NCBI RefSeq assembly: GCF_949987515.2
Contig: NC_082688.1
Span: 80,542,731-80,606,730 of the forward strand
Reading direction: 5' to 3'
Origin: Delphinus delphis
Lineage: Eukaryota; Chordata; Mammalia; Artiodactyla; Delphinidae
Length of the DNA: 64,000 nt
The notes below the pieces were generated by a model, which saw nothing but the letters and a program-made list of their open reading frames with translations, had not been told where the DNA came from and searched no databases. A program made the position numbers and the translations under genes. Of the stretch, positions 1 through 11,255 are shown in pieces (within the stretch, counting starts at the first letter, position 1; each line of letters starts with the position of its first letter).

Positions 1-165
1 AACTGTATTTGATATAATAACCTATAATGGACAATAATCTGAAAAAATATATATATATATAAAACTGAATCACTCTGCTGTACACCTGAAACTAACAATG
101 TGTAAATCAACTATACTTCAATTAAAACACACACACACACACACACACGCATATATAATAAATGG
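1..165 (+). mobile_element. L1 3' end with (CA)n in the tail
   Basis: CTGTACACCTGAAACTAACA followed by TCAACTATACTTCAATTAAA is the L1 3' end seen several times in this window. The tail has turned into a (CA)n microsatellite (about 127-150). The 5' part lies outside the window. Confidence 0.85.
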
Positions 166-640
166 GAAAAAATGCAAGAAAGTGAACTGCAAACCAGTTG
201 TAGAAATTCACTCACTCACTGTATGATGTTTATTAGCAGAATGTGCCTGGTTCAAGACTCCTCACACAGAAAATATGGCATATAGAAATTTCACAGAGTA
301 TAAGATACACCAAAGCCAGGGACTCTGGCTGTAATATCTTTCTGAAAAGGGATGTAGGATCAATTAAAAGTAATAGGGCAAAGGAGAAGATAACTACAAT
401 AATAGCTCTAAAGGTAGGAATATTTAAACTTAAAAACTGCCAGAGAATTGCCTGTGCTTCCTAAATGTATACAAATTACAGAAACAAAGAAAGCTCCCCA
501 ATTCTATTATCTTATAAAATATTAATAAGAAAACACTCAAGTTGACAGACTTCCAGTAAAGATTATAAGCAGAATAGTTATTACCAACAGCATTTTGCTG
601 TAGACAACAGTCTAGGGCTTCTACATATTTATTTTCATTT
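166..640. other. UBAP2 intron 2, unrecognised single-copy sequence
   Basis: AT-rich sequence with no repeat family, exon or RNA gene that I can identify. Confidence 0.5.
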
Positions 641-860
641 TATTTTTTTAACATCTTTATTGGAGTATAATTGCTTTACAACAGTGTGTTAGTTTCTGCT
701 TTATAACAAAGTGAATCAGCTATACATAAACATACATCCCCATATCTCCTCCCCCTTGTGTCTCCCTCCCACCCCCCCATCCCACCCCTCTAGGTGGTCA
801 CAAAGCACAGAGCTGATCTCCCTGTGCTATGCGGCTGCTTCTGTTGTGCCCACACATTTC
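641..860 (-). mobile_element. L1 3' UTR fragment
   Basis: Starts with a T-rich tail (AACATCTTTATTGGAGTATA) and includes a C-rich run near 761-785 and CACAGAGCTGATCTCCCTGT. This is the L1 3' UTR in reverse orientation. Confidence 0.8.
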
Positions 861-2107
861 TAACCCTGAAGTCACTATTCATTACCATATGTAAGGTAAA
901 TACCAATTACTAATTTATTCAGACTTAGCTTTTTCAGCTTAAATACTGTGATTCTTTGCACTTCTCTTCAGTGATATCATCTGTTTTATTCCTAAGAGAT
1001 TACAGACCACCTAGACATAACTTCTGAAAGCAGCACAGCTGATGCACTTGACAGTGGTTTAACAAGTACAGTATTGCAATACTAGCATAGCACAGTGATG
1101 AAGTATAAAACGTTTTAAATCAGAATTTTAAATATTTTTTTCCTTTGCTGACTGACCTAGTCCAGAGAAAATCTTTAAATATTCGAAAATCAAAGCACCA
1201 AACAAATTAGAGTATGATAGGCAAGTTGTCAGGCTGAGCTCCAGAATGTGTCAAGAGATCTGTACAGTTTGTGAAATCAGAGGAAAAAGCAGAATAAAGG
1301 GGTAAGTTAACAAGGTTATACACCCTCCCCTACAACAAACATCAGTGACATTTACCATACAACTGTCAAGTGGAAAAAAACTCTTGCCAAGAAAAATAGC
1401 ATTACTAACTCTCTTTCCCTGGATCTCTCTTTCATTCACTTGGCTCATAAGAAGCTAAAGCTACTTTCACAATGAAGAATGTGTTCATAGCTTTTCTAGT
1501 GGAGCCAAATGTTTTGTGCTGGATCTGTCACCCAGTAAATTTGGAAAATATAATGAAGTAGGATTTTTTGTTTTTAATCATCCTTATGCCCACCATCCAA
1601 AGATAAGCATTATTAATATAGCCTACTAGTCTTTTCTCTTAAATGTTTTAACAGTTGTGCTATAATATTGGGTCCTTTCAATAACCGGGCCTTTTCCATC
1701 AAAATTTCAAATATTATAATCACTTCATAACTTATGTGGAATATACAATAAAAGCTGCCACTTCCTGAACACAACTTATGCAATTTCTAATTCCTTCCAA
1801 CCATCCTGCAAAGTAAATATTGTGAGAATAATAACGGGAAACCTCGCTAAAATGGAATCAGGAGGCCAGAAGGGGAAGCTCTCATGCAGTACCACTAGAG
1901 GTCAATTACAGGAAAAACTATCATTGTAGGCCCCAATGGGAAAAGATGTACACTGCATCCCTACAAGAAATCAACTACTCCAGCAACTCAGCTAATGAGA
2001 AACCCCTATTACCCTGAACCTCACTTTTCTCTAATGGACTTGCTCCAAACAACCCCTCCCAACTTCCTCTTCCTCTATAAAATAAGGTTCCTCTGTTTCT
2101 GGGACTC
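861..2107. other. UBAP2 intron 2, unrecognised sequence
   Basis: No clear mobile element, RNA gene or UBAP2 exon. Short open frames in it lack any feature of real genes. Confidence 0.5.
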
Positions 2108-2117
2108 GCCTATGGTT

Positions 2118-2465
2118 GTTTTTGTTTTGTTTTTTTAATTTCTTTGGCTGTGTCGGGTCTTACTTGTGGCACGCTGGATCTTCGTTGAGGCATGCAGGAT
2201 CTTTCACTGCGGCGCGTGGGCTCTTCGTTGCAGTGCGCGGGCTTCTCTCTAGTTATGGCATGTGGGTTTTCTCTTCTCTGGTTGTGGCGCAGGCTCCAGA
2301 GCACGTGGGCTCTGTAGTTTGCGGCATGCGGGCTCAGTAGTTGTGGCGCGCAGCCTCAGTTGCCCCGCGGCATGTGGGATCTTAGTTCCCCGATCAGGGA
2401 TCGAACCCACATCCCCTGCATAGGAAGGCAGATTTTCTACCACTGGACCACCAGGGAAGTCCCTT
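2118..2465 (-). mobile_element. CHR SINE, group D
   Basis: Reverse-oriented copy (CCACCAGGGAAGTCCC at its 5' end). TSD GCCTATGGTT at 2108-2117 and 2466-2475. Confidence 0.9.
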
Positions 2466-2720
2466 GCCTATGGTTTTTGCCGTGGCTTGCTTGTTCTGAA
2501 TTGCAATTCTCTGCTATTCCCAAATAAGCCCATTTTTGCTCATAAAATAACTTTTATTTTTAAGTTCAATATTACCATACTTCATTTTACATTTTTAAAA
2601 ACCGGAGTTTTTTATCTCCCCACATGATACTATATAATCAAATGACAAAACTGATTACGAGTTTATAAGACAAACCTATGTCCTATACGTCATAATATGA
2701 TGCATTAAGGACAGATCATC

Positions 2721-3008
2721 AGGACTTCCCTGGTGGCGCAGTGGTTAAGAATCCGCCTGCCAATGCAGGGGACATGGGTTCGAGCCCTGGTCTGGGAAGA
2801 TCCCACATGCCACGGAGCAACTAAGCCCATGCACCAAAACTACTGAGCCAGCACGCCCTACAGCCCGTGCTCCACAACAAGAGAAGCCACCACAATGACA
2901 AGTCCACGCACCACAACCAAGAGTAGCCCCCGCTCGCTGCAACTAGAGAAAAGTTCGCACACAGCAACAAAGACCCAACGCAGCCAAAATTAAATTAATT
3001 TAAAAAAA
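2721..3008 (+). mobile_element. CHR SINE, group B (long)
   Basis: Head GGACTTCCCTGGTGGCGCAG and long CAACTAGAG-containing 3' half. TSD AGATCATC at 2713-2720 and 3009-3016. Confidence 0.92.
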
Positions 3009-3057
3009 AGATCATCGTTTCTGTGGTATTTCTACCAAAAATGCATAACCCCCCTCT

Positions 3058-3243
3058 GCCCGTGCTCCGCAACAAGAAAAGCCACTGCAACAAAGCGTAG
3101 CCCCCGCTTGCTGCAACTAAAGAAAGCCCACGAAGTGTGGCCCCCACTCCCTGCAACTACAGTAAGCCCGCGCACAGCAACAAAGACCCAACACAGCCAA
3201 ATAAATAAAATAAATATATAAATACATTTATTTTAAAAAAAAG
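3058..3243 (+). mobile_element. CHR SINE, group B, 5'-truncated
   Basis: Only the 3' half is present, starting at CCCGTGCTCCGCAACAAG. The tail is A/T-rich. The tRNA-like head is missing. Confidence 0.85.
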
Positions 3244-3662
3244 AGACTAAAAAGAATTGACACCTGAATACAATGTATGATCAAGGACTTAATTAGCTAA
3301 AAACGACACTATTGGGACAATCCGGAAAATATGAATACAATGTACAGGTTATATTAGATGAGTTAACATCCTGATTTTTGATAACTGTACTGTGATTACA
3401 TAAAATAAGATCCTCGTTTTTTAACAATATACACACTAAAGTATTTAGGGGTAAAGATGCACCATATCTGCAACTTATTCTCCAAAGGTTCAGGGGAAAA
3501 GCTGTGTGTAGTTTCTCCTTTGTAGAAGGAGAGAGAAAAGGATAAATTAGTAAACACGGTAAATATGTAAAATCTGGGGGGATATGGAAGAAGGATATTT
3601 GAGAATTATGTATACTACTCTTGAAACTTTTCTCTAACTCTCCAAGCATTTTTTTTTTTTAA

Positions 3663-3770
3663 ACTGAGGTTCAAAGAGACTTAAGTAATACATCTAATTG
3701 GTAAAGTGGTAAACTTAGGTCCCAAACCCAGGTTTATTCAGATTCAAAAGAGCTCAGCGGTTTTTCTCTT
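3663..3770 (-). mobile_element. MIR fragment
   Basis: Contains the reversed MIR core pattern GTAAAGTGGTAAACTTAGGT ... CCAAACCCAGGTTT. Old and diverged. Confidence 0.55.
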
Positions 3771-4620
3771 ACATCCTGCTACCTTCATAGGGTATCGCAG
3801 TACACCTCTACCATTACACATTTAGAATTGGGCGATAAGCATCTTGTGGAATGAAGCACACACACCCCACCCCCAATTTCAGGTTACTTCCTTAGGAAGT
3901 ACTTCCCAGAATGGGGTTAATGGATAAATGAACATGGACAATTTTACTAATACTCCTTTGAGAAATTCTCACAAAACTTTTTTTTTTTTTTTACAAGGAA
4001 AATCAGAAATCTAAGGGTCTAGGAATCCTTCTCAAAGCTCAGTGGGCAGCTTTTTTCTTCTAATTATATAAAATGAGCCATCCCCAAAGGGCCAATGGAA
4101 AAATGATTAGGGACAACACTTGGCAGGAAGGGAGCCCTCCTTCCTCCATTCCGGAGACTTTGATTCTCTGGAAATCATTCCAAGGATTTTATTTGGGTGG
4201 AAGATGGAGATAGTTTACATTCCCAACAATTCACTTTTAATATTTAGTCTTTACTGATTTGATAAATAACAAAATAAAATATTTTAATTTATATTTGACT
4301 GTAGCAGGATTGTACCTATGATTACTCATAACTTGTATTTAGGCTATTCATGAAACAAACATTTTCTTAAGCATTCATCTATACAGAGAAGGCCTACTCC
4401 ATACAGAAAGTCCAAATTTTTCCCACAATAGCCAGTCTTTCTCGGTCAGTTGTGAATAAATACCTACCAGGGTAAGGGTATTTAGGAGCAAACACTAAAT
4501 AAAAGATGTTTGTTGATAGCAGCAAAATACAAGACTAACCTTATACTGGAAGATATGATGCAACCACTGAGTTGACTCCATCTCCTATGTCCCTTAACAT
4601 CAACAGGGAACTTGTTTAAA
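3771..4620. other. UBAP2 intron 2, unrecognised sequence
   Basis: AT-rich sequence with a T run near 3980-3991. No identifiable exon or repeat family. Confidence 0.45.
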
Positions 4621-4633
4621 AAAAGTACCTGTA

Positions 4634-4831
4634 GGGCTTCCCTGGTGGCGCAGTGTTGAGAGACCGCCTGCCGATGCAGGGGACACGGGTTCGTGCCCCG
4701 GTCCAGGAAGATCCCACATGCCGCAGAGCGGCTGGGCCCATTAGCCACAGCCGCTGGGCCTGCGCGTCCGGAGCCTGTGCTCCGCAACGGGATAGGCCAC
4801 AACAGTGAGAGGCCCACGTACCGCAAAAAAA
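4634..4831 (+). mobile_element. CHR SINE, group A
   Basis: Short CpG-rich copy ending in an A tail. TSD AAAAGTACCTGTA at 4621-4633 and 4832-4844, identical on both sides, so it is young. Confidence 0.93.
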
Positions 4832-4984
4832 AAAAGTACCTGTAATTAGCTATCAAAGTACAGTCAAATCATCAATCTGAAATTATGATAGACTGCATAA
4901 GGTTTATTTACTTACTTCCAAACTGTCTCTGAAAAAATGTTTGCCAATCTAATCAACAACATGTATAAAATGCTCAATTCTGTA

Positions 4985-5075
4985 CCATGTACTGTGCTTA
5001 GCTAGCATTTTACTTGGATTATCTCACTTCATTTAAAATAATACAAATTGAGAAGGAGGGACTATTTAACATTAA
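4985..5075 (-). mobile_element. MIR fragment
   Basis: TACTGTGCTTAGCTAGCATT and ATTATCTCACTTCATTTAA match the reversed MIR 3' half. Confidence 0.5.
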
Positions 5076-5119
5076 ATATTTTATACAAATGGATCTTGTT
5101 CATTAAAAGCCTTTCTAAG

Positions 5120-5434
5120 GGACTTCCCTGGTGGCGCAGTGGTTGCGAACCTGCTGCCAATGCAGGGGACACGGGTTCGAGCCCTGGTCCGGGAAGATCC
5201 CATATGCCGCGGAGCAACTAAGCCCGTGCGCCACAACTACTGAGTCCGTGTGCTACAACTACTGAAACCCATGTGCCTATAGCCTGTGCTCCACGACAAG
5301 AGAAGCCACCACAATGAGAAGCCCGCACACCACAAAGAAGAGTAGCCCCCACTCACCACAACTACAGAAAGCCCACGCACAGCAACGAAGACCCAACACA
5401 GCCAAAAATTAATTAATTAATTAAAAAAAAAAAT
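5120..5434 (+). mobile_element. CHR SINE, group B
   Basis: Full-length copy ending in an (ATTA)n-A tail. TSD CCTTTCTAAG at 5110-5119 and 5435-5444. Confidence 0.92.
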
Positions 5435-5464
5435 CCTTTCTAAGATTAAAGCACTCTTCCTAGG

Positions 5465-5677
5465 GGGCTTCCCTGGTGGCGCAGTGGTTGAGAGTCTGCC
5501 TGTCGATGCAGGGGACACGGGTTCGTGCCCCGGTCCGGGAAGATCCCACATGCCGCAGAGTGGCTGGGCCCTTGAGCCATAGCCGCTGAGCCTGTGCGTC
5601 CGGAGCCTCTGCTCCGCAACGGGAGAGGCCACAACAGTGAGAGGCCCGCGTACCACAAAAAAAAAAAAAAAGAAAAA
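5465..5677 (+). mobile_element. CHR SINE, group A
   Basis: TSD AAAGCACTCTTCCTAGG at 5448-5464 and 5678-5694, a perfect 17-base match. Young copy with a long A tail. Confidence 0.94.
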
Positions 5678-5719
5678 AAAGCACTCTTCCTAGGTAATGA
5701 TGCATGAAAGAAAAGGAAG

Positions 5720-5849
5720 GTTTTGTTTGTTTGTTGTTTTGGCCACACCATGCAGCATGTGGGATTTTAGTTCCCAGAACAGGTATCGAACCCGCACCCC
5801 CTGCAGTGGAAGTGCAGAGTCTTAACCACTAGACCACCAAGGAAGTCCC
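5720..5849 (-). mobile_element. CHR SINE, group C (short)
   Basis: Reverse copy of about 130 bp. TSD AGAAAAGGAAG at 5709-5719 and AGAAAAGGCAG at 5850-5860. Confidence 0.88.
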
Positions 5850-5883
5850 AGAAAAGGCAGCTTTTTAAAACTGTATAATTCAG

Positions 5884-6225
5884 GGACTTCCCAGGTGGTG
5901 CAGTGGTTAAGAATCCACCTGCCAATTCAGGGGACATGGGTTCGAGCCCTGGTCAGGAAAGATCCCACATGCTGCAGAGCAACTAAGCCCGTGTGCCACA
6001 ACTACTAAGCCTGTGCTCTAGAGCCTGCGAGCCACAATTACTGAGCCTGCAAGCTGCAACTACTAAAGCCCGCGTGCCTAGAGCCCTTGCTCTGCAACAG
6101 GAGAAGCCACTGCAATGAGAAGCCCGTGCACCGCAACAAAGAGTAGCCCCCCCTCGCCACAACTAGAGAAAGCCCGCGCGCAGCAACGAAGACCAAACGC
6201 AGCCAAAAATAAATAAATATTTTTT
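5884..6225 (+). mobile_element. CHR SINE, group B
   Basis: Long copy with imperfect TSD ending in ATTCAG on both sides (5867-5883 and 6226-6243). Older than its neighbours. Confidence 0.9.
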
Positions 6226-6335
6226 AAAACTTGCATGATTCAGATATTTCTCTACTTCAGAGTATTACGTCTCCATATACTTGGGATTTTCGCATTACAT
6301 TCCAGGGACACACCTAGATTAATAATAAAGAAAAG

Positions 6336-6497
6336 AAGGGACTTCTCTGGTGGTCCAGTGGTTAAGACTCCACACTCCCAATGCAGGGGGGCCTGGGTTC
6401 GACCTCTGGTCCGGAACTAGATCCTGCATGCCGCAACTAAGAGCCAGCTAGCCACAACTAAGACCAGGCGCAGCCAAATAAATAATTTTTTTTTAAT
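6336..6497 (+). mobile_element. CHR SINE, group E
   Basis: Head with GGTCCAGTGGTTAAGACTCC and CAACTAAGAG. TSD AATAATAAAGAAAAG at 6321-6335 and 6498-6512. Confidence 0.9.
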
Positions 6498-6745
6498 AAT
6501 AATAAAGAAAAGGAGATGGCCTAGGTGCTAACAGGTAGGAGGAAAAAGTTCAGGATTAAATAGTTAAGAAACAACGTCCCACGTTACCTGAATCAGTATC
6601 TACTCTTTCCTATTATATACTACCTACCTTTTAAAAACAAGTTTCAAAATCCCAGGTTTCCTAAAAAAGAAAACATTAAAGTACATGTGCCCCCTTAATT
6701 TCTGTAATTTTAAACAAAGCAAACAAGAGTTCCACAAAAACTTAC

Positions 6746-6844
6746 CTGTACCACTTGTTTCTGTAGTTGTGTTGCCTGTGTCGCTGAAATCTGTGGCTTT
6801 TCCCGAGCACCTCTGGACCGGTCACTGCTCACCGAAGTCATCAT
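6746..6844 (-). CDS. UBAP2: UBAP2 coding exon 2 (first 33 codons)
   Basis: Reading the minus strand from tandem ATG codons at 6844-6839 gives 33 codons beginning MMTSVSSDRSRGAREKPQ and ending QKQVVQ. From memory this differs from the human UBAP2 N-terminus at about five positions. The exon closes in phase 0 at a consensus donor (CAG|GTAAG, 6741-6745). UBAP2 carries a ubiquitin-associated domain, encoded further downstream and outside this window; it is a paralogue of UBAP2L and is linked to stress granules and RNA polymerase II turnover. The N-terminal tail here is polar, Gln-rich and has no domain of its own. The rest of the gene continues below position 1. Human UBAP2 also has a noncoding first exon and a long first intron. 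Confidence 0.93.
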
Positions 6845-6885
6845 ATACAGTATATACAAAATAATGTATGCACAAAATAGAAAAT
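6845..6885 (-). other. UBAP2: UBAP2 exon 2, 5' untranslated part and acceptor
   Basis: Exon 2 begins at 6885, just after an AG acceptor (6886-6887) preceded by a pyrimidine-rich run CTTTCTTTC. The 41 untranslated bases contain no ATG before the tandem start. They have no stop in the UBAP2 frame; read through, they would encode a hydrophobic stretch FLFCAYIILYILY directly before the first Met. A near-cognate CTG lies two codons upstream of the first ATG. The mRNA splice join to exon 1 is inferred, not shown. Confidence 0.85.
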
Positions 6886-7321
6886 CTGAAAGAAAGCAGA
6901 CACAGTAAGCAAAACTTCCAGATTATAGAAAACGACACGGATAAAATTCAGGGATAAGGAAGAAATGTGAGATAAAACATAAAGGTTCTCTAGAATGCAA
7001 ATTCTCAAGAAACAAACCATTAGGATTTTAGATTTTCCTGGTAGCTCTCAAGCCAATTTACTAAAGCAGTCTAAATGCCTATGGTTTATGATTATACCAA
7101 TTTTAAACAAAAATATCAAATATCACCAATTTTAACCAGCAATTATTTTACCACTATATAACCAGCCCTCTGCATCCACAGATTCAACCAACCACGCAAA
7201 ATATTAGAAAAAATTTTTTTCAGAAAGTTTCAAAAAGCAAAACTTTGAGTCTGCCACACTATCGCAATTATTTACATAGCATTTACATTATATTAGGTAT
7301 TATAAGTAATCTAGAGATGAT

Positions 7322-7643
7322 TTCCCATTCTTTAAATTTATTTATTTATTTATTTATTTTTGGCTGCATTGGGTCTTCGTTGCTTTCCCTAGTTGTGGTG
7401 CACGGGCTTCTCACCACAGTGGCTTCTCTTGTTGTGGAGCAGGGGCTCTAGGTGCGCAGGCTTCAGTAGTTGTGGCACACAGGGCTCAGTAGTTGTGGCT
7501 CGTGGGCTCTAGAGCGCAGGCTCAGTAGTTGTGGCGCATGAGCTTAGCTGCTCCGCAGCATGTGGAATCTTCCCGGAAGAGGGATCAAACCTGTGACCCC
7601 TGCATTGGCAGGCGGATTCTTAACTACTGCCACTGGGGAAGTC
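7322..7643 (-). mobile_element. CHR SINE, group B, inside Tigger relic
   Basis: Reverse copy starting with an (ATTT)n tail. TSD CTAGAGATGAT at 7311-7321 and 7644-7654. Confidence 0.92.
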
Positions 7644-7711
7644 CTAGAGATGATCTAAAGTATACAGGAGGATGTGTATAGGTTATATTCAAGAAATATC
7701 ATGCCATTTCT

Positions 7712-7831
7712 TTTTTTTTTTGGCCACGCCATGTGGCATGCGGAATCTTCGTTCCCCAACCAGAGATAGAACCCGTGTCCCATGCAATGCAAGCACAGAG
7801 TCTTAACCACTGGACCACCAAGGATGTCCCT
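7712..7831 (-). mobile_element. CHR SINE, group C, inside Tigger relic
   Basis: Reverse copy. TSD ATCATGCCATTTCT at 7698-7711 and ATTATGCCATTTCT at 7832-7845. Confidence 0.92.
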
Positions 7832-7946
7832 ATTATGCCATTTCTATAAGGGACATGAGCATCCACAAATTTTGGTATCTGAGGGAGGTCCTAGAACCAA
7901 TCCTGTGCAGATACCAAGGGACAAGTGTATGTAGTTACTATTACAT

Positions 7947-8587
7947 CAGCGGTCCCCAACCTTTTTGGCACCAGGGACCGTTTTCCTGGAAGACAATTTT
8001 TCCACGGATGGTGGCTGGTGGGCGGGTGTGTTGATGGGATGGTTTTGGGATGATTCAAGCGCATTACATTTATTGGGCACTTTATTTCTACTATTATTAC
8101 ACTGTAATATATAATGAAATAACTACACAACTCACCATAATGCAGAATCAGTGGGAGCCCTGAGCTTGTTTTCACTTGCCACTCCCACATAGGGTTTTGA
8201 GAGGAGTCTGCAGGCAATTGATTTATTATGGTCTCTGCAGTCAAACCTCTGCTGATGATAATCTGTATTTGCAGCTGCTCCCCAGTGCTAGCATCACCGC
8301 CTCAGCTCAACCTCAGATCATCAGGCATTAGATTCTCATAAGGAGCACGCAACCTAGATCCCTCGCATGCACAGTGCACAGTAGGGTTTGAGCTCCTTTG
8401 AGAATCTAATGCTGCTGCTGATCTGACAGGAGGCAGAGCTCAAGCGGTAATGCAAGTGATGGGGAACGGCTGTAAATACAGATGAAGCTTCACTCACTTA
8501 CTCGCTGCTCACCTCTTGCTGTGCAACCCAGTTCCTAACAGGCCACGGACCAGTACCAGTCTGTGGCCTGGGGGTTGGGGAACCCCG
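7947..8587 (+). mobile_element. Nonautonomous hAT-type DNA transposon
   Basis: Ends CAGCGGTCCCCAACC and GGTTGGGGAACCCCG form inverted repeats. The 8-base TSD is TATTACAT (7939-7946) and TACTACAT (8588-8595), as expected for hAT. There is no transposase. It carries an internal hairpin at 8325-8412. This is a familiar high-copy mammalian repeat but I do not assign a family name. Confidence 0.8.
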
Positions 8588-8706
8588 TACTACATGTAGT
8601 TTTATCTGCCTCTTCCCATTTACAGTTAGTATTTGAACCCAAAGGTGACGTTATGTCCAGCCTGGATTTTACCGGCAATAATGTAATTCAAAATGTGATG
8701 TCTAGG

Positions 8707-8895
8707 GGACTTCTCTGGTGGCCCAGTGGTTAAGAATCCACCTTCCAATGCAGGGGACGCAGGTTCGATCTCTGGTCAGGGAACTGAGATCCCACAGGCT
8801 GTGGGGCAACTAAGCCTGCGTGCCGCAACGAAAGATCCCATGTGCCTCAAATAAGACCCAATGCAGCCAAAAATAAATAAATTTTTTTTTTAAAG
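8707..8895 (+). mobile_element. CHR SINE, group D
   Basis: TSD AATGTGATGTCTAGG at 8692-8706 and 8896-8910, identical. Head has CCACCTTCCAATGCAGG. Confidence 0.93.
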
Positions 8896-9039
8896 AATGT
8901 GATGTCTAGGAGCAAGTTATACGTTAAGGCAAAAACCACTTATAAACAATAAACCTTCCAAACAGACAAAAATGACTGTAATTTTCCTTTATTTACTCAA
9001 CACTTATTGAAGAGCTACTAAGTGCCAAGCATACAACTA

Positions 9040-10145
9040 AATATAATATGCCATGAAAACACGATTATAACAACAAAACACACTTCACACCCAGTAGGAT
9101 AGCTATTATGATAAAAAATTAAAAATAGAAAATACGTTTTGGAGAAGATGCAGAGAAATTGGAATCCTTGAATACCACTGGTAGGAATGTAAAATGGTGC
9201 AGCCACTACGGAAACCAGTATGGCAGGTCCTCAAGAAAAAAAAAAAAATCAAAAGTAGAATTACCGTCGATTCAGTAATTCCACTTCTGGATATACACCA
9301 AAAAAAAATTAAAAGTAGGGTCTCAAAGAGATAGTTGCACACCCATGTTCATAGCAGTATTAATCACAGTAGCTAAAAAATAGAAGCAACCCAAGTTTCT
9401 ATCTATAGATAAAAGGATAAGCATATATGGTGTATACACATACAATGGAATGTTATTTAGCCTTAAAAAGGGAGGAATTTCTGATGCATGCAACAAACAT
9501 GGATGAACCTTGAGGACATTATACTAAATAAAATAAGCCAGGCACAAAAGGACAAATACCCTACGACTCTACTTATATGAGTTACTTGGAATAGTCAATT
9601 TCACAGGCAAAGTTGAGTAGTGGTTACCAGAGGCTGGGAGCATGCGGAAATGGAGAGTTACTGTTTACTGGGTATGGAGTTTCCATTGAGGAAGAAACAT
9701 AAAAACTTCTGAAGATGGATGGTCACAACACCAAGTAAATGCACGTAATGCCACAAAAAAGTACACTTTAAAAATGGTTAGGGACTTCCCTGGTGGTTAA
9801 GAATCCGCCTGCCAATGCAGGGGACAAGGGTTCAAGCCCTGGTCCGGGAAGATCCCACATGCCGCGGAGCAACTAAGCCCGTGTGCCACAACTACTGAGA
9901 CTGCGCTCTAGAGTCCACAAGCCACAACTACTGAGCCCACGCGCCCTAGAGCCCGTGCTCTGCAACAAGAGAAGCCACCGCAACGAGAAGCCTGTGCACC
10001 ACAATGAAGAGTAGCCCCCACTTCGCTGCAACTAGAGGAAGCCCGCATGCAGCAACGAAGACCCAATGCAGCCAAAAATAAAAATAAAAATGGTTAAAGT
10101 GATAATTTTTGTTATGTATGTTTTACCCCAATTTAAAAAACAGTG
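9040..10145 (+). mobile_element. Old L1 3' region, split by a SINE
   Basis: Contains CAGTAATTCCACTTCTGG, CAATGGAATGTTATTTAGCC and AACATGGATGAACCTTGAGG, landmarks of L1 ORF2 end and 3' UTR. After the SINE it resumes at AAAGTGATAATTTTTGTTAT. Many differences from the younger L1s mark it as old. Confidence 0.82.
9781..10086 (+). mobile_element. CHR SINE, group B, inside old L1
   Basis: TSD AAAATGGTTA at 9771-9780 and 10087-10096. The head lacks the CGCAGT part (reads CTGGTGGTTAAG), which damages the A-box region. Confidence 0.92.
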
Positions 10146-10519
10146 CAGCAATGCCTTAAGAGTTTAACTTCCAACCTAGAATTCTATACTCAGCAAAAAT
10201 TCCAATCAATGTGAACAAAGAAACAAGTTGAGTTCACACATACAATACCTCATAAACTCAGGAAGCTCCTGGAATAAACAAAACCTCTAAAACAGCAAAA
10301 CAAGAAGGGGCCGTTTGCAACTGACACCACAAATTACCTACCAAAATCCATTTACAACATATTTTTCCCTTGCAGTTCTCTTGCAAAGAGGGTGAAAAGC
10401 TAAATACTTTCTCAGCCTCCCTTGTAGCTTGGGATAGCCATAGGCCACTTTTCTCGAAAATAATCTGAATAGTCATAGCGCCTTTATTTACAGTCTCCCA
10501 AAACTGTAAATACACCAAC

Positions 10520-10745
10520 TGTCCTTCAAAGAGTGAGTAAATGTAGCATAACCATACAGTTGAATATTACTCACGAATGAAAAGGAATCAACTATTGAAC
10601 AACACGAATCTCAAATGCATTATGCTAAACGAAAGAAGCCAGACTTAAAAGGCTGCATACTGTATGATGCAATTTTTATGACATTCTGGAAAAGACAAAA
10701 CTAGAAAAATAAAGCAGATCAGAGATTGCCAAGAACTGGGGGATG
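10520..10745 (+). mobile_element. Old L1 fragment
   Basis: TTGAATATTACTCACGAATG and GAGATTGCCAAGAACTGGGG are diverged L1 ORF2-end and 3' UTR landmarks. Confidence 0.65.
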
Positions 10746-10957
10746 ACAAGGGGGTCTAACACAGGAGACAGGAGGCTCCCCCAAATGACAGTCAAAAAAG
10801 ATCAAGATGACATCTTGACTGCTGACAGCTGACAGGAGGCCTATAGAGCAACCAAATCTAATCAGAGCAGGAAAATAGTGGGATACCAAAGAGACGCCTC
10901 CAAGAAAACGTTCTTGACCATCTAAAGAAGTTAATTTGCACATATGAAAAAGTATAG

Positions 10958-11255
10958 GGACTCCCCCGGTGGCACAGTGGTTAAGAATCCACCTGCCAAT
11001 GCAGGGGACACGGGTTTGAGCCCTAGTCCGGGAAGATCCCACATGCTGCGGAGCAACTAAGCCCGTGCGCCACAACTACTGAGCCTGTGCTCTAAAGCCT
11101 GCGAGCCACAACTACTGAAGCCCATGCGCCTAGGGCCCATGCTCCGCAATGAAGAGGAGCCCCCGCTTGCCGCAACTAGAAAAAGCCCACGCTCAGCAAT
11201 GAAGACACAATGCAAACAAAATTTAAATAAATTAATTTATTTTTTTTAAAAAAAA
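10958..11255 (+). mobile_element. CHR SINE, group B
   Basis: TSD GAAAAAGTATAG at 10946-10957 and 11256-11267. Lacks some middle repeats of the long form. Confidence 0.92.

Larger units (their letters stand above)
7161..7927 (-). mobile_element. Tigger-type DNA transposon relic with two SINEs inside
   Basis: The right end reads GATACCAAGGGACAAGTG, the reverse of the Tigger-like inverted repeat also seen at 57064. The left end has CCTCTGCATCCACAGATTCA. Both ends abut TA (7159-7160 and 7928-7929), the usual target of this superfamily. No transposase remains. Confidence 0.7.

Noticed and set aside
2721..3008. tRNA genes, suggested by A-box and B-box motifs
   Set aside because: The motifs belong to the tRNA-derived head of CHR SINEs. 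The cloverleaf cannot form properly and long SINE bodies follow.
5102..6225. Regularly spaced repeats resembling a CRISPR array
   Set aside because: The repeats are separate SINE insertions with their own TSDs and tails, in a mammalian genome.
1..6740. UBAP2 exon 3 (start of the UBA-domain region)
   Set aside because: I looked on the minus strand for a match to the expected downstream protein sequence with splice sites and found none; it probably lies outside the window.
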